Positions 22,948 to 34,889 are shown, numbered from the stretch's first letter. The stretch: 64,000 bases of DNA from Liopterus haemorrhoidalis (GCA_963971575.1 OZ020618.1:33272731-33336730), one strand, 5' to 3'. Notes: generated by a model from the letters alone, not told the origin. A program made the numbers and translations.

Positions 22948-23727
22948 TCCTAACAATATTTTTTCACGGATTCCTCAGTATCTCTTAGGACAGATGAGAT
23001 ATCGAATAGGTTTTTACTTATAAAAGTTACCCGTACCAATGTTTAGAAACAAACTACTAATTTTATTTGTAATTAGTATGAACCTCTAACGGGGTGAATC
23101 TACACCTGAGGAGAGAGTCAGCAATGTGATCTATAAAGAACTATGACTTATTATAATTGCACGATGATGGCAAACCGTCAATAACCGTAGCGAAGCACGG
23201 GTACTCAGCTAGTATTTTTATATTAGGTCACAAACATGAGTGTCCTTTTTTTTGCAAGAGATTTGAATATCCTTTTCTTTTGTTACAGGTGAAGGCAGTA
23301 TCATTATGAACCAATTTTCAGAGAATAAACTACTAGTTTAACATTTTTTTTGTTATATATGTGTCATAATAGACTGTTATATTTTTGCTTATGCAAAACC
23401 CGAATTGATGGTTATTTGTGTTCTAATATTTTAATTTTCATGGATAAAAGTTTTTTTTTACTAAAATATGTCTTTTATGTACTCATAAATTCATCAAAAA
23501 CACCAAAAAAATCACAAAATACATTTATGTTATTTTAACAACTAATTAAAAATTGGGTCACTTTTGACCCCACGATAGTAGTTATGATAGTGTAAATGAA
23601 CGATAGTAGTACAAGGTTAAGTATATATTTTTTCCCTGTATAATTTTTTTGTTTTTTTTTTGTAAATAATAATAAAAAATTATTTTTCAATAAGTTTATT
23701 TTCTTTTTTTTTTGCTTTTCACTTTTT
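22948..23727 (+). repeat. right end of an array unit (unit 0)
   Basis: Matches 29309-30075 and 62995-63756 closely. Its left part is replaced by the foldback element. It carries the Helitron-like terminus at 23185-23212 and an AT-rich 500-bp tail that runs straight into the next unit at 23728. Confidence 0.85.
23185..23212 (+). mobile_element. Helitron-like 3' terminus
   Basis: A short hairpin, CCGTAGCGAAGCACGG, followed 8 bp later by CTAG and a T. Helitrons end in a small GC-rich hairpin just before CTRR and insert between A and T. Same structure at 29530-29560, with one stem substitution, and at 63219-63246. The 5' end and any Rep/helicase were not found. Confidence 0.55.
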
Positions 23728-24141
23728 ATTTTGATCAATTTGACATATAAATATAAATCAACTGAAAAAATCTGAACACATTTTTTATGGGGGTGCGGGA
23801 GCTTATTTTCACATTCAACGAGTCAGTCTGAAGCCAACAGCCGTAGCCAGTAGTCGCAAACGCACACATGTTATATTATCATACTTTTGTACTATTAATT
23901 CTATCTTCAATAAATTTAATTAATAATAAAAACCGAATAATCAAACCCCACCATAGAATCCCACAACTTATGGAGGCTCACCGGGGATCGTGTCGCGTGT
24001 TTGAGAAGGTTTTTTTTAAAAAAAGAGTGAAATAAAAGTTGTTAAAATCGCGAAGAAATAAAACGAACATACTATCAGGTTTTACCGCCGATTGTAAACT
24101 TGTAAGTAATTGAAATTATACATATGAAACAAAACTTGGTG

Positions 24142-24232
24142 TCATAAGTGGAAAGTTGGGGTTTTGCGGGGCCCTTCAGAAGTCGAGGCCCAGGGCGCGC
24201 GCCCGGTTCGCCCGCCGTTAAATCCGCCTCTG
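24142..24232 (-). mobile_element. hAT transposon end fragment
   Basis: On the minus strand it begins CAGAGGCGGATTTAACGG, a typical hAT-superfamily end, followed by a GC-rich subterminal stretch and CGAGGCC...GGGCC. No other end and no transposase nearby. The same fragment is at 56778-56867 in unit 2, so it predates the array. Confidence 0.6.
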
Positions 24233-25089
24233 AGAGTTGTAAGTAAAATGGAAGTTATGTGAGAAACAGTGAGTAAAAAGTGGAGAGAAAGTAATAAAAG
24301 TGGCGAAAGAACAATTAAATTGGAAAATATGAAGTAAATGAACAAAAGAAATATAAACAGAGGAGAAAACAGTAAAGTGTAAACGTTAAGCGCTAAAGTA
24401 AAACAATAATAAAGAAGTGAAGTATACAAAGAATTAAAGAAAACATAAGATAAATTAAAAACGCAACGTAAACGTTTGAATCGTGAACAGTTTCCCGCCT
24501 GCCTGCGACCTTGAACGGCAAACAGACAACAAGCGATAACAGCCGGTTTGCAATAACAATTCGGTAGTTTTAGGGTTTTGTAGGTATGACCAAAAAAACC
24601 CTTATACCGTCATTTTGTCGTCTGTCTGTCTGTCAGTTTGGTAAAAATTGTAGCCAAACTGCTAAACCTAGAGAGTTGAAATTTGGCATGCTTATACAAC
24701 CCTTTGACTCGCACATAGGAAAAATACTAAAACATCTAAAAAACATATCCCCCTAAAAATATATTTGTGCTCATCGAAAAAAATTTTTTTTTTTTTTTAA
24801 TTCTGAGTAGGGTATCAAATGAAAGCCCTTAGTAAGTGGATTAACGGTCAAAATTTTATTTTTGCAAAATAAATTATTTTGACGCGATTTTTGCCAAAAT
24901 TGTGCAAAAAAAATTTGTTTGTACCACACCCAGTAGTTTAAACTAAAAATCTGAAAAAGTTCTAAGTAATGTACTTTTGTGTGAACCGGAATAGTACAAC
25001 AGGAATTTTTGATCAGATTATGTTGTCGGAAAATAACGCATTTTTTATGTTTTTAACTAAAATATGTTAAATATTTAATTCGCTATGTA

Positions 25090-25175
25090 ACACAGTAGAT
25101 AAGTAGGCATTCGTAGCGTTGTGCGTTTAGTCCTTTATTTGTGATTTGCAAACTAGAGTTCGAATCCTGTCAATT
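25090..25175 (+). repeat. tRNA-like SINE region
   Basis: B-box-like GTTCGAATCC at 25158-25167, 44 bp downstream of an A-box-like TAGCGTTGTGCG at 25114, the spacing of a pol III promoter. Copy in unit 2: 57753 and 57797. The cloverleaf is not complete, so this is not called as a tRNA gene. Confidence 0.45.
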
Positions 25176-25301
25176 TTAATTACCGACCGCCAACATATAT
25201 AAGGGAGGTATTGTGATCATACCGATTTTGACATTTCGCGATTTCAATGGATCTCCACGAATTGCGATCCCTACATAACGTTTTGACTATTTTTAGCATG
25301 A

Positions 25302-25348
25302 TGTCTGTCGGTCTGTCTGTTTGTCCGTCTGTCTGTCCGTCTGTCTGT
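25302..25348 (+). repeat. (CTGT)n/(CCGT) microsatellite
   Basis: Runs of CTGTCTGT with CCGT variants, repeated at 57940-57987. A shorter CTGTCTGTCTGTC run lies at 24622-24634. Confidence 0.9.
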
Positions 25349-26258
25349 GTACACGTGTAGAGCAAATTCGGCTGAAAGGATTTTTATGAAACTTCATATT
25401 TAAACTTCTGCTATCAATGGCACGAGTTGATCAACTTTTGGTAAAAATCGGTTGACTAAAAGTGGGAGTTCACTCGTGTCGATTTTAAGATTTTTCGAAA
25501 AAATTTATTGAACAAAAGTTGCTATAAAAGCAATAATTAATATATTTTATTTGAGACGTTTTTCGATAAAACAAAAAATTACGAATAATTTCTGTAAAAT
25601 TTTTCGAAATTTTTTCCAAGTCTCAATTTTTTCATACTTATATGTAACGTTTGCAGTTTGCGTCATGATAAATAATATCTCTGTTAGAAAATATTAGGCC
25701 AAGTTATTTCTACTCTACTGCTAGAATGTAATTTATATAAGTACTTTATGATAGCGGTCGGTCCTGTGGTGGCCACAGCTGATTTTTTTCCTGTTTTTTT
25801 TTGCATTTTTATTTTGTTTAAATTATTTTGTCAAAATTCTAGTTATATTTTGGTAAATGTTCAGGATATTTTTGCAAAGTTTGTAGGTTAATACGTAGAA
25901 ATTTTGCTCCGTGTTAAGAGTGAAATTTTGATAGTTTTATGTTGAATTTATTTTGTGAAGTTCTCATAGATCTGTGCAATAATTTTTAGTGTTTGTTTTT
26001 CTCTTCTTATGTCAGAAGAAGGGAATTGCATTAGTGAAATATTACATTTTATTCGTTCAAATTTCTAATATACATTATTTGAAATTTAACTGTGTTAAAA
26101 GTGGTCCAAACCTATGCGAACATAATTAAAGTTGCTTGACGCTCTTTACTGCCCCTGATTAAGTGGCATATGCAATTTGCATTATTTAGGTGCTGTAAAA
26201 GGGGCCAAGATCAGTTCTTACAGGGGTTTATTTACAATTAGCACCGATGTCAAATATA

Positions 26259-26519
26259 GGGATTTGCAGCTAAGCACCCTACCATCTGGTGAGCGTTTCA
26301 TGAACTTGTGTACATCAGATAACATTTCGTTTTGTATGAGTATTTTCGATGTTACAAGTAATGTCACTTCACAAAATCAGAAAATCCCAAACAATTATTT
26401 ATTTTTTGTCGTTTTTTGATACACTTTTCGCTATTATTTACTAGTAAATGTCAAGTGGTATCTGATTTAGAATGGTTTCAAAAAATCCGCGTGGCGCTAC
26501 GATCTTAAAATTTTTTTCC
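26259..26519. mobile_element. MITE in LINE ORF1, copy 1
   Basis: 261-bp insertion absent from unit 2, where AAATATATGC is uninterrupted at 58918. TATA is duplicated at 26255-26258 and 26520-26523. Ends GGGATTTGCAG...AAATTTTTTTCC are weakly inverted. A second copy of its right end (CGATCTTAAAATTTTTTCCC) is at 35427-35446. It removes the ATG of the LINE ORF1. Superfamily unclear; the duplication is either TATA or TA. Confidence 0.7.
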
Positions 26520-26524
26520 TATAT

Positions 26525-27353
26525 GCTCCGATTGTGGTGGAAAGGTCAGCGCTAGGGCGCCAGGTTTCCTTTGTTCGGGCTCTTGTGGACATTATTACCA
26601 CGGAAAGTGTGTTCGTATGTCAGCTGAAACTCTAAAACTCCTTAACGGGATTAAAGGAGCGCAATGGATCTGTAACGATTGCCAGTCTGCAGACGCCAAT
26701 AAATCAATAATTATTGATAACGAAGAACTTTCTGGAAATCTTAATCATCCAGCTATTGTCCAAGCCATCGAAAATATTAGGATTGATTTCAACAATAAAT
26801 ACGAAGAGCTAAAAGTATTAATTATTGAAAAAAACACCATAATTGAAAATCTTACGACTGAAAATATCGCACTTAAAAAGGAAGTAGCGGATTTAGGCTC
26901 TAGACTAGATAATCTGGATCAGTACTCTAGAAGAAACAATCTGGAGATTCAAGGGGTCCCGGAAAAGAAGAACGAAAATCTGTTAGATGTCATTCAGCAT
27001 ATTGGAGCATTCATTGAATGTCAAAACAAACAGGGTCCTAGAAATATTATAATAAAACTAAAATCTAGATTATTTAAGCAAAGATTTTTAGCGTGCTCCA
27101 AAACAGTAATTAAAAAGAATAGAACATCTGGTAAACAATTAAGTATTAATGTTCCTACGATTTCATCTGGTCTGTATGTGAACGAGCATTTGACAAATAA
27201 AAACAAACTTTTACTAAATAAGGCGAAATTGTTTGGTAGGGAGAATAATATTGAGTATATTTGGGTTCAGGATTGTAAGATTCTGGCGCGTAAAAATTCA
27301 AACTCGCGAATTTTTCAAATACATACCGAAGAGTGTTTGGCCAAATTAAATTA
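26525..27353 (+). pseudogene. LINE ORF1, unit 1 copy
   Basis: Reading frame open to 27353 but without the initiator codon, which the MITE removed, and with an in-frame deletion of 17 codons near 27018 relative to the intact copy at 58911-59804. PHD-finger cysteines (CSDCGG, HYYHGKC, WICNDC), the coiled coil at 26740-26930 and the RNA-binding part (NNLEIQGVP, NIIIKLKSR) are otherwise kept. Confidence 0.8.
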
Positions 27354-27428
27354 AATTAAAACCTCTTATTTTTCTCTCTATTAACTGTCTCGTTGCATTA
27401 CCATTAGATTTCATAATATACTGATTAT

Positions 27429-27979
27429 ATGTTAGATGTGAACTCACTGAAAATATATTACCAAAATGTTCGTGGATTACGCACAAAAGTTACTAATTTT
27501 TTCCAAGCTTCTTCTGTACCTGATTACCACATTATTTGTCTTACTGAAACTTGGTTGAACGGTAATATTGGTAGTCATGAACGTTAGTAATAATTTCCAA
27601 GTATTTAGGCGGGATAGGGATAGGCATACTTCCCATAAGTCAGACGGCGGAGGCTCTCTTATTGCAATCAGCTCATTTTTACAAGTTGTTGAGCTGCCTG
27701 ACTGGCAAACTAACGTTTTGGAAGAAGTATGGATATCCATTGCTCTGCCAAATGGTAAAAATAAAATTCATATATGTTGTGTCTACATACCGGACTATAT
27801 TGATATCTGTAAACTTAATGTATTCACTGAAAATGTAACCAAAATTATCAATGACAATCTCCAGGATTCTGTTATTATAGTAGGTGATTTTAATTTAGCT
27901 AATATTGTATGGTCACGTGACGAATACTTTAACTTTCTCACGCCTTCATTACCCTCTGACAAAAAATCATCACTTTTTA
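27429..27979 (+). pseudogene. LINE ORF2 endonuclease fragment, unit 1 copy
   Basis: As copy 1, but a small deletion near 27583 shifts the frame after GNIGSHE. Starts 76 bp after ORF1 and stops at the AT microsatellite. Confidence 0.85.
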
Positions 27980-27984
27980 TACAT

Positions 27985-28010
27985 ATATGTATATATATAT
28001 ATGTATATAT

Positions 28011-28043
<33 letters not shown>

Positions 28044-28231
28044 GATATAAAATGTTCTTCTTTAATCGTCAGTATTAGTTAGGAAAATTAAAAAACAAGT
28101 ATCATGGTACGTTTCGCGTTTTATTAGTTAACGCATCTTCAGCCAGTAGATAGAAGCAATCATGGTACACAGTGGTCAGATGGTAAAAGTCCAAAATTTT
28201 TGTCAAAAGTATATATATATATATATATATT
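27985..28231. repeat. AT microsatellite with a 170-bp insertion
   Basis: TA runs at 27985-28042 and 28208-28230 bracket an insertion. The insertion contains, on the minus strand, CTGAAGA, a GCGTT...AACGC stem and GAAA (28142-28112). Confidence 0.75.
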
Positions 28232-28385
28232 TTTCTCTTTATATTTAGTTAGGTATATCTATTATGTAACTTACAAATGTTTGTTGTAATAATTATTACT
28301 TTGTTATAACTTCTGTACGTGGGAATTTGCAGGAGCTTGTCTCCGTTTAATTCCCCTAACAAAATAAAAATAAATAAAAATAAAA
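28232..28385 (+). mobile_element. LINE 3' end, unit 1 copy
   Basis: Same 150 bp as 2919-3070, with the A-rich tail. Confidence 0.7.
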
Positions 28386-28532
28386 TGTTGCATTTAATTT
28401 TTTAAAGCGTAAATTTAATAACCAGTCGGAAATGTTCTATTAAATACATTTAATTCAATGTTTGAATGTATACGAAATCAGAGGGCGGGGCTTATGATTT
28501 AAGCAACCAATGGAAACCATAGGCGCAATTTT

Positions 28533-29232
28533 CATATGGTAACCTGATCATATGGTTAGCAAACCAAATGGTTAACTGACCATATGGTTAGCTGACCAAA
28601 TTGTTACCTGACCATATGTTTAGCTGGCAAAATTGTTAACTGACCATATGGTTAGCTGACGAAATGGTTACCTTACCATATGGTTAGCTGACCAAGTGGT
28701 TACCTAACCATATGTTTAGCTGACCAAATGGTTATTTGACCATTTGGTTTGCTGACCAAATGGTTTCCTGACCATATGGTTAGCTGGCCAAATCGTTAAC
28801 TGACCATGTGGTTAACAGACCAATTGGTTACCTGACCATGTCGTTGGCAGACCAAATGAACAACTGACCATATAGTTAGCTGACCAAATGCTTACCTGAC
28901 CATATGTTCAGCTGGAAAAATTGTTAACTGACCAAATGGTTACCTGACCAAATGGTTAACTGACCAAGTGGTTAACTGACCAAATAGTTAGCTGACCAAA
29001 TGGTTAACTGACCAAATGGTTACTTGACCAAATGGTTAGCTGACCAAATGGTTAGCTGACCAAATGGTTAACTGACCAAATGGTTACCTGACCAAATGGT
29101 TAACTGACCAAGTGGTTAACTTACCAAATTGTTAGCTGACCAAATGGTTAACTGACCAAATGGTTAGCTGATCAAATGGTTAGCTGACCAAATGGTTAAC
29201 TGACCAAATGGTTAGCTGACCAAATGGTTACA
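28533..29232. repeat. 16-bp minisatellite, array 2
   Basis: About 43 units of the same 16-bp repeat as array 1. The order of variant units is largely the same, so the array was copied as a block and has since changed by a few units. Confidence 0.95.
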
Positions 29233-30075
29233 TGTCTCGATATAACATAAGAACGCACTAAGAAAGGATTTTTCCACCCATATAAGGTGAAAAGGAGTCA
29301 AATATATTTTTTCACGGATTCCTCAGTATCTCTTAGGACAGATGAGATATCGACTAGGTTTTTGCTTATAAAAGTTACCCGTGCCAATGTTTAGAAACAA
29401 ACTACGAATTTTATTTGTAATTAGTATGAACCTCTAACGGGGTGAATCTACACCTGAGGAGAGAGTCAGCAATGTGATCTATAAAGAACTATGAATTATT
29501 ATAATTGCACGATGATGGCAAACCGTCAATAACCGTAGCGAAGCATGGGTACTCAGCTAGTATTTTCATATTAGGTCAAAAACATGAGTGTCCTTTTTTT
29601 TGCAAGAGATTTGAATATACTTTTCTTTTGTTACAGGTGAAGGCAGTATCATTATGAACCAATTTTCAGAGAATAAACTACTAGTTTAACATTTTTTTTG
29701 TTATATATGTGTCATAATAGACTATTATATTTTTGCTTATGCAAAACCCGAAGTGATGGTTATTTGTGTTCTAATATTTTAATTTTCATGGATAAAAGTT
29801 TTTTTTTACTAAAATATGTCTTTTATGTACTCATAAATTCATCAAAAACACCAAAAAAATCACAAAATACATTTATGTTATTTTAACAACTAATTAAAAA
29901 TTGGGTCACTTTTGACCTCACGATAGTAGTTATGATAGTGTAAATGAACGATAGTAGTACAAGGTTAAGAATATATTTTTTCCCTGTATAATTTTTTTTT
30001 TTTTTTTGTAATAAATAATAAAAAATTATTTTTCAATAAGTTTATTTTCTTTTTTTTTTTTGCTTTTCACTTTTT

Positions 30076-30399
30076 AGTAGGTATGGCCTCGATTTGGCCT
30101 GGGAACCAAATTGAGGCGTGGAAACTTTCGTTTTTACCTAAAACACAAAAATTTAACGCTTATAGACCGTGGAAACTTTCGTTTTTACCTAAAACAAAAA
30201 TTTAACGCTTAGATACCGTTTTTTACCTAAATCAGCAAAAAATCGAGACCGTGGGAATTTTCTTATCAGTGCGGCATCCTTTGATGTTGCCGACACCTGG
30301 CCAGGTGTTAATTACAGGTGTGCAATCAGGCAGGGGCGTACTCAGAAAAGTTAAAATGCAGGGGCGTACTAAAATTGAAATAAAATTTAAAATTCTGAC
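30076..30399 (+). repeat. left Polinton terminal inverted repeat
   Basis: Matches the reverse complement of 56034-56355 with few differences (one-base indel at position 8). Contains direct subrepeats of GTGGAAACTTTCGTTTTTACC (20-bp core) and the perfect palindrome ACACCTGGCCAGGTGT at 30293-30308. Confidence 0.93.
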
Positions 30400-30469
30400 C
30401 CATTCTCACCTCCGCTGCGCCTAGCTTAGCCTAACCTGGTGGCGCGGAGGCGCCGGCGCCATGTATCAA

Positions 30470-30790
30470 AGGATTCTTATCTTTTTTTTTGATCTTTGCC
30501 GCCGAGACCGTGAGGACTTTTTTCGCGGCGCCGGCGGAAAGAATCAAAGGATTCTTATCTTTTCGCAGGGCGGCGGCAAAGATCAAAAGGATTCTTATCT
30601 TTTGGTCTAACCGCAGGTGATAAGATAATGAACACGTGTTAATTCGATCAAAAGGATTCTTATCTTTTCGCGAGGCGGCGGCAAAGATCAAAAGAATTCT
30701 TATCATTTCGCGGGGCGGCGGCAAAGATCAAAAGGGTTCTTATCTTTTGGTCTAACCGCAGGAGATAAGATAATGAACACGTGTTAATTA
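30470..30790 (+). repeat. minisatellite in the left Polinton end
   Basis: Repeats of AAAGGATTCTTATCTTTT preceded by GGCGGCAAAGATC, about six units of roughly 45-60 bp, plus a twice-repeated segment TCTAACCGCAGG...AACACGTGTTAATT. Not present in the right end. Confidence 0.85.
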
Positions 30791-30916
30791 GTTTTGCGCA
30801 GGTGTGTGCTCTTGTTACAAGGTCATAAAAGTGATTGTTTGGGTATCGATCGGAAGTTATTTGTTTTTTACTTCCGGTTTGCGTCAGTGATTTTTTTTGG
30901 AGGATGTTGCCAAAGA

Positions 30917-31620
30917 TACGACTCACCCAACGAATTCCAGATGTCGAAATGACTAAGACACACGCTGAACAGACATAAGTATTGAAAGAGAGGGGGGAGG
31001 GGCGACTATCGAGGACAAACACTACTGATATCGTTGACCTGACGTCACAAACGGGAACAAATAATTTCAAAATAGCGCCCTATATTATCTATTTAATAAT
31101 ATATACCTTACTTGTGACATTATCATTACTTTTTGTATTTTTTGTGGTATTGAAAAAATGCTAAAATAATTTACAATATTTTTATAAGAAAACAGTTCAA
31201 AAACATGCTCGGGGTATTTAAAAATGTAGAGGTGTACTAATTTTAAATAAAATTTTAATAATTTCAATAAATAATAATAACAAGATGGCTCCTTAAGAAA
31301 TAATTTTCCAGCTGATTTTTACAGAAGTAATAGGTGTAGTTATGACGTAACCGGTTGTTTGCGACATATCTAGCATATCAGAGAGTGAGTTGTTAAAAAA
31401 TTAGACAGTAAATAAAAAATGCTACATTTAATAAATTAAAATAATAATATATGTGAACTAGATTAATCTTCTTTTTTCATATTATAGATACTAAAAACAT
31501 AAAATAAATAATAATTACGTTTAATGTTAAATAAAAATCATTTAGGGTAGGTGCAAATTACACTTCTGCCTCTCTATATTCCATTTAACATTGATTCTTA
31601 TGGAAAACAAGCACAAATGG
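30917..31620 (+). repeat. inner block of the left Polinton inverted repeat
   Basis: Diverged inverted match to 52784-53473. Shared landmarks are ACCTGACGTCA near 31040, GGCGCCATCTTG-type boxes and CTTATGGAAAACAAGCAC at the inner edge. It shows that the original inverted repeats were at least 1.5 kb. Confidence 0.75.
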
Positions 31621-32699
31621 TACTTCTTTTAGCTGGCAATTGTTCTTTTTAATTTTTTCAAAGAGTCGACGTATTCATACGAAAATATTCCCTTTCTCGT
31701 TAATAATTTAAATTCATGTCTAGTTATACATTTCTCGGAATCTTTTCAAATAAGACGCTGATTTATCTAAACTAATCGCCAATTTGATGACAGCGCGTTT
31801 CTTAACTTTTTATCTATCGTAAGGAAATGTTACTTCACTATCGGAGCGTGGGTGTGAAGTTTGATAAACAGTACATGTCTATCATATAATCGCGGGGCAA
31901 AGAGGTCTCCTGTGACGTCAGTTATTGAAAATGCTGAGTACCCCAAAAATGCTGAATGGGAATGAATTAGATATTCAGATTAGGACTGCCACCTTGAACG
32001 GTTGTGAGGCATACTGTGTTAATTGTTTAATTGTTTTGATACGTGAATTTTATTAAAAATAGTGATTATTTAAAAATAAAATGTTAATAATCTAGCATCA
32101 GAAGTGGAGATCTACTTATGATACGCCTACGATAATAGAATGGCTAGAGTTGATTAATAGTTGATTAGTTTTCTTTAAATAAATGCTATTAAATAAAGAT
32201 ATTATTGTTATTATTATTAAAAAAAATAAAATAATAATAATAATAATAATAAAATAAATAAATAAAAATGCAAGGAACTCTAGGTGGGGTGAAAAATAAT
32301 ATAAATATCGTTATTTTTGATCCAGTTCTGTAGTGAAAGTTGAAAAATTGAGTGCATTTTGATGAGTTGTTGCAATTATATCACAGCAAATATGTTAACC
32401 ATTCAGTAAGTATGCAAGAAACAATACTATTGTTTAATAAAACTAAAAACCAATTTTGTGAGGCAGAGATGTGAGGCAGAGAAAAGTAGAGTTAATTATT
32501 GGAAAAGTATGCAGTGTTAACATTACTATGACAACAGTAGTGTAGCAATAATAAATAAATTACTTGTTATGTTATCAGGTTATTCTAATGATACGCAAAA
32601 AAAAAAATACAAAGGCTTAGACTACGATAAAAAAAGCAGCGTCCTCAAAAAAAAAAAAAAAAACGCTGCTATCTGTCATTTAAAAAAATATTAAATAAA

Positions 32700-32755
<56 letters not shown>

Positions 32756-33984
32756 GTGATGAGTCACTTATCTATGGACTGTAAACATAAACACAAACGC
32801 TATAACGACAATTTTCTTTTGTTAAAAATAACTGTAACAATAAAATGTTTTAAATAAAGTAACGATTTTAGTTTATGGCAATTATTATGCACAAGCCTAT
32901 TTGATATTTAGTAGGTACAGGCACCGAACGCTCTCTAACGCGAAGAAGTACTGCGCAAAATTTGAGGTGTATAGTATTTCCAAAAATGAAATGGCCACCC
33001 TCACTTATTGATTCCAATAAGGGCTGACAGTATAACCATTATACCTGCTTAGTTTATGGTTCTGTTAATAGTACTTGCCAGGACCGTAATAATTATTTAA
33101 AATAAACATGTTTTCCTATATGATATTTAGAATGAACTGTATATACTCACATGACATTCCTTCACATTTTTATCAGACTTAGAACTGGCTATATTTGAAA
33201 TATAAATATAGGAATGTTTAAAAATCGTTTTGTTTTAAAAGTCTGTGTAGTCTATGTTAAATACTTTAGACACAAAAAAAAATCATTCCTTTTTTTTGAA
33301 CTTATCAATTTATGATATTTTAAATTATTAAAATATGAATCATTATCACTATTATCATTGTTTATATCACTATCGGAGTTTGTGTCACTACCACTGTCAT
33401 TTAAATTAATAATTATTGAAGATTTATTTGGTGTATCTATAAAATTGTTGCCTATTTGTTTACTAGGTACAGGTACCACACGCTGTCTAATGCGAGGAAG
33501 AACTGCGCAATATTGGGGTTGTATAGTATTTCTAAGTGAAATGGCCACCCTCATTTATTGATTCCAATAAGGGCTGACAGTATAACCATTATACCGGCTG
33601 AGTTTATGTATAATATTTAGTTTGATACTGTGCACGTTGGTTGCGTACCTTTCTTACAGGTATTGGAGGTTTCAAACATATTTTTTGTGCCAGAAGATGG
33701 ATGCACTAAATGTTTCTTTTATTCGTGTGAGAACTTAATGAGAATTTAATGATTTAAAAAGTAGAAATAGAAAAAGTCAGAGTAGACGTGTGATATTCAA
33801 AATTATTATTGTGACAGTCAAATAGTACGACGGGTATTTTGTACTAATACAAATCATAAAATCCAAAAATTGGGTAAATTATCCCCAAAATACAGAGGGT
33901 CCTTACAGGGTATCGGCTACGTAGTCAGACGATCGTTTCGAGATCTAAGTAAACAGGTAATTCCTAAAAGAAAAAGTTAACGTT
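31621..33984. other. Polinton interior without recognised gene
   Basis: AT-rich. Contains AAT/ATT microsatellites at 32205-32270 and 32703-32755, and a 147-bp direct repeat (32911-33057 and 33462-33607, about 85 percent alike). Capsid, protease, integrase and ATPase genes would be expected in a complete element at this size; none is visible. Confidence 0.5.
33252..33554 (-). CDS. small acidic ORF of unknown function
   Basis: 100 codons with a basic N-terminus (VLPRIRQRVVPVP) and an S/D/N-rich acidic middle (SGSDTNSDSDINNDNSDND). Its first 30 codons lie in the segment duplicated at 32911-33057. No family recognised; it may be an exon fragment of a lost transposon gene or chance. Confidence 0.25.
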   Translation of the reverse strand: MRVAISLRNTIQPQYCAVLPRIRQRVVPVPSKQIGNNFIDTPNKSSIIINLNDSGSDTNSDSDINNDNSDNDSYFNNLKYHKLISSKKRNDFFLCLKYLT

Positions 33985-34527
33985 TTGTACGGAAATACAT
34001 TATTTTAAAAATGTTACAGAGAAATTATTTTTAAAAAAAGCAGTTAGCCTTTTTTTCGATCAAAAGTCAGCAGCTAACTGTATAATTTATACGAATGCAA
34101 ATCAGGAAATACTGCAACAAACAATCAGAACGACTCTTTAGTATTACAACAATAATATCTCAAGGCACTGATAACATATTGAATGGTTGTAGAAATAAAC
34201 TAAACTAAAATCTTTTAACTACCATTATATGAAAAATGTAGAATGAAAAAAAAAGAGAAACAGTTACGGTAGCGGACTGGCAAACTTTTACGCCCCTGAA
34301 AACCCGGCGGGCCAGTCCACCACTGGACGGTTATATTCTCCCATGATAATAAAATATCAAAATATTGCGAATACATCATATTACAATATACAACAGTAAC
34401 CAAAGTAACCAGATCTAGTTACGTATTATAGAATGAGACAGGTATAAGCTGTTCACTTTGTAAGGACAAACCAGATCTGGTTATTTTGGTTATATTTATA
34501 GTGTAATACGGACTTCAAATGTCAACT
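33985..34527 (+). repeat. left arm of a 3.2-kb inverted-repeat element inside the Polinton
   Basis: Inverted match to 36752-37222. Shared stretches include GCTAACTG...CAGTTAGC boxes and CCAGATCTGGTT. The arm contains a 65-bp insertion missing from the other arm. The centre (34528-36751) has no transposase. It could be a nested non-autonomous DNA transposon or an internal inversion-duplication. Confidence 0.7.
34261..34325. mobile_element. 65-bp hAT-like miniature element
   Basis: Starts CAGTTACGGTAGCGGACTGG and ends CCAGTCCACCACTG, inverted CAGT/ACTG ends of hAT type. The opposite arm (about 36955-36968) and its duplicate at 41391-41404 have the uninterrupted sequence AGAGACGGTTAT-like, showing a precise insertion. 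The target duplication is not clear-cut. Confidence 0.6.
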
Positions 34528-34733
34528 AAAAATATTTTTTACGATGTAAAACCGAGATTGGATTTATTGGTTCTGATAATTTTAAAGAAAGTGAAATTTT
34601 TTAGAATTTTTTAATACCAACATGACACAATTTCAAAGGTGCAAACTATTGAAAATAAAATTTCCTCTTAGTTTGTTCTTACAAAAGTGAACAGCTTATA
34701 ATATTCGCCGCTTTTATATTTATATATGTACTT

Positions 34734-34889
34734 ATTTATTTATTTTTTTTTAATTTAATGGCCTTTGCTGCTGTGGCAATTAGCCAGAACAAATTTTATT
34801 TGAGAATATTTCCATGCTTGAACGGGATTCGAACCCGAGACCTTCGCAACGCAGAGCACATGTGTTGCCACTACGCTACGCCGGTCGGC
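34734..34889 (-). repeat. tRNA-derived SINE
   Basis: On the minus strand: tRNA-like head with A box GTAGCGTAGTGGC and B box GGTTCGAATCCC, an 80-bp body, and an A-rich tail (AAATAAATAAATAA). Flanked by an 11-12 bp duplication ATATATGTA(C/T)TT at 34722-34733 and 34890-34901. Complete insertion by pol III transcription and LINE-assisted retroposition, as known for such elements. Confidence 0.88.

Larger units (their letters stand above)
23728..30075 (+). repeat. composite array unit 1
   Basis: 6348-bp unit, collinear with 56362-63756 and followed (after removing the Polinton) by that unit. Contents in order: a region ending with an LTR-like end and a primer-site-like TGGAGGCTCACCGGGGATC at 23971; a hAT-end fragment; a SINE-like tRNA region; a CTGT microsatellite; LINE ORF1 and endonuclease fragments; the minisatellite; and a Helitron-like end. 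Tandem order could come from unequal exchange or from LTR-LTR recombination. Confidence 0.8.

Noticed and set aside
24142..24429. Hydrophobic 95-codon minus-strand frame
   Set aside because: Leucine/phenylalanine-rich translation of an A-rich purine stretch plus the hAT end; no gene.
25114..25167. Functional tRNA gene
   Set aside because: A and B boxes are recognisable, but stems do not form a full cloverleaf and the copy is part of a repeated unit.
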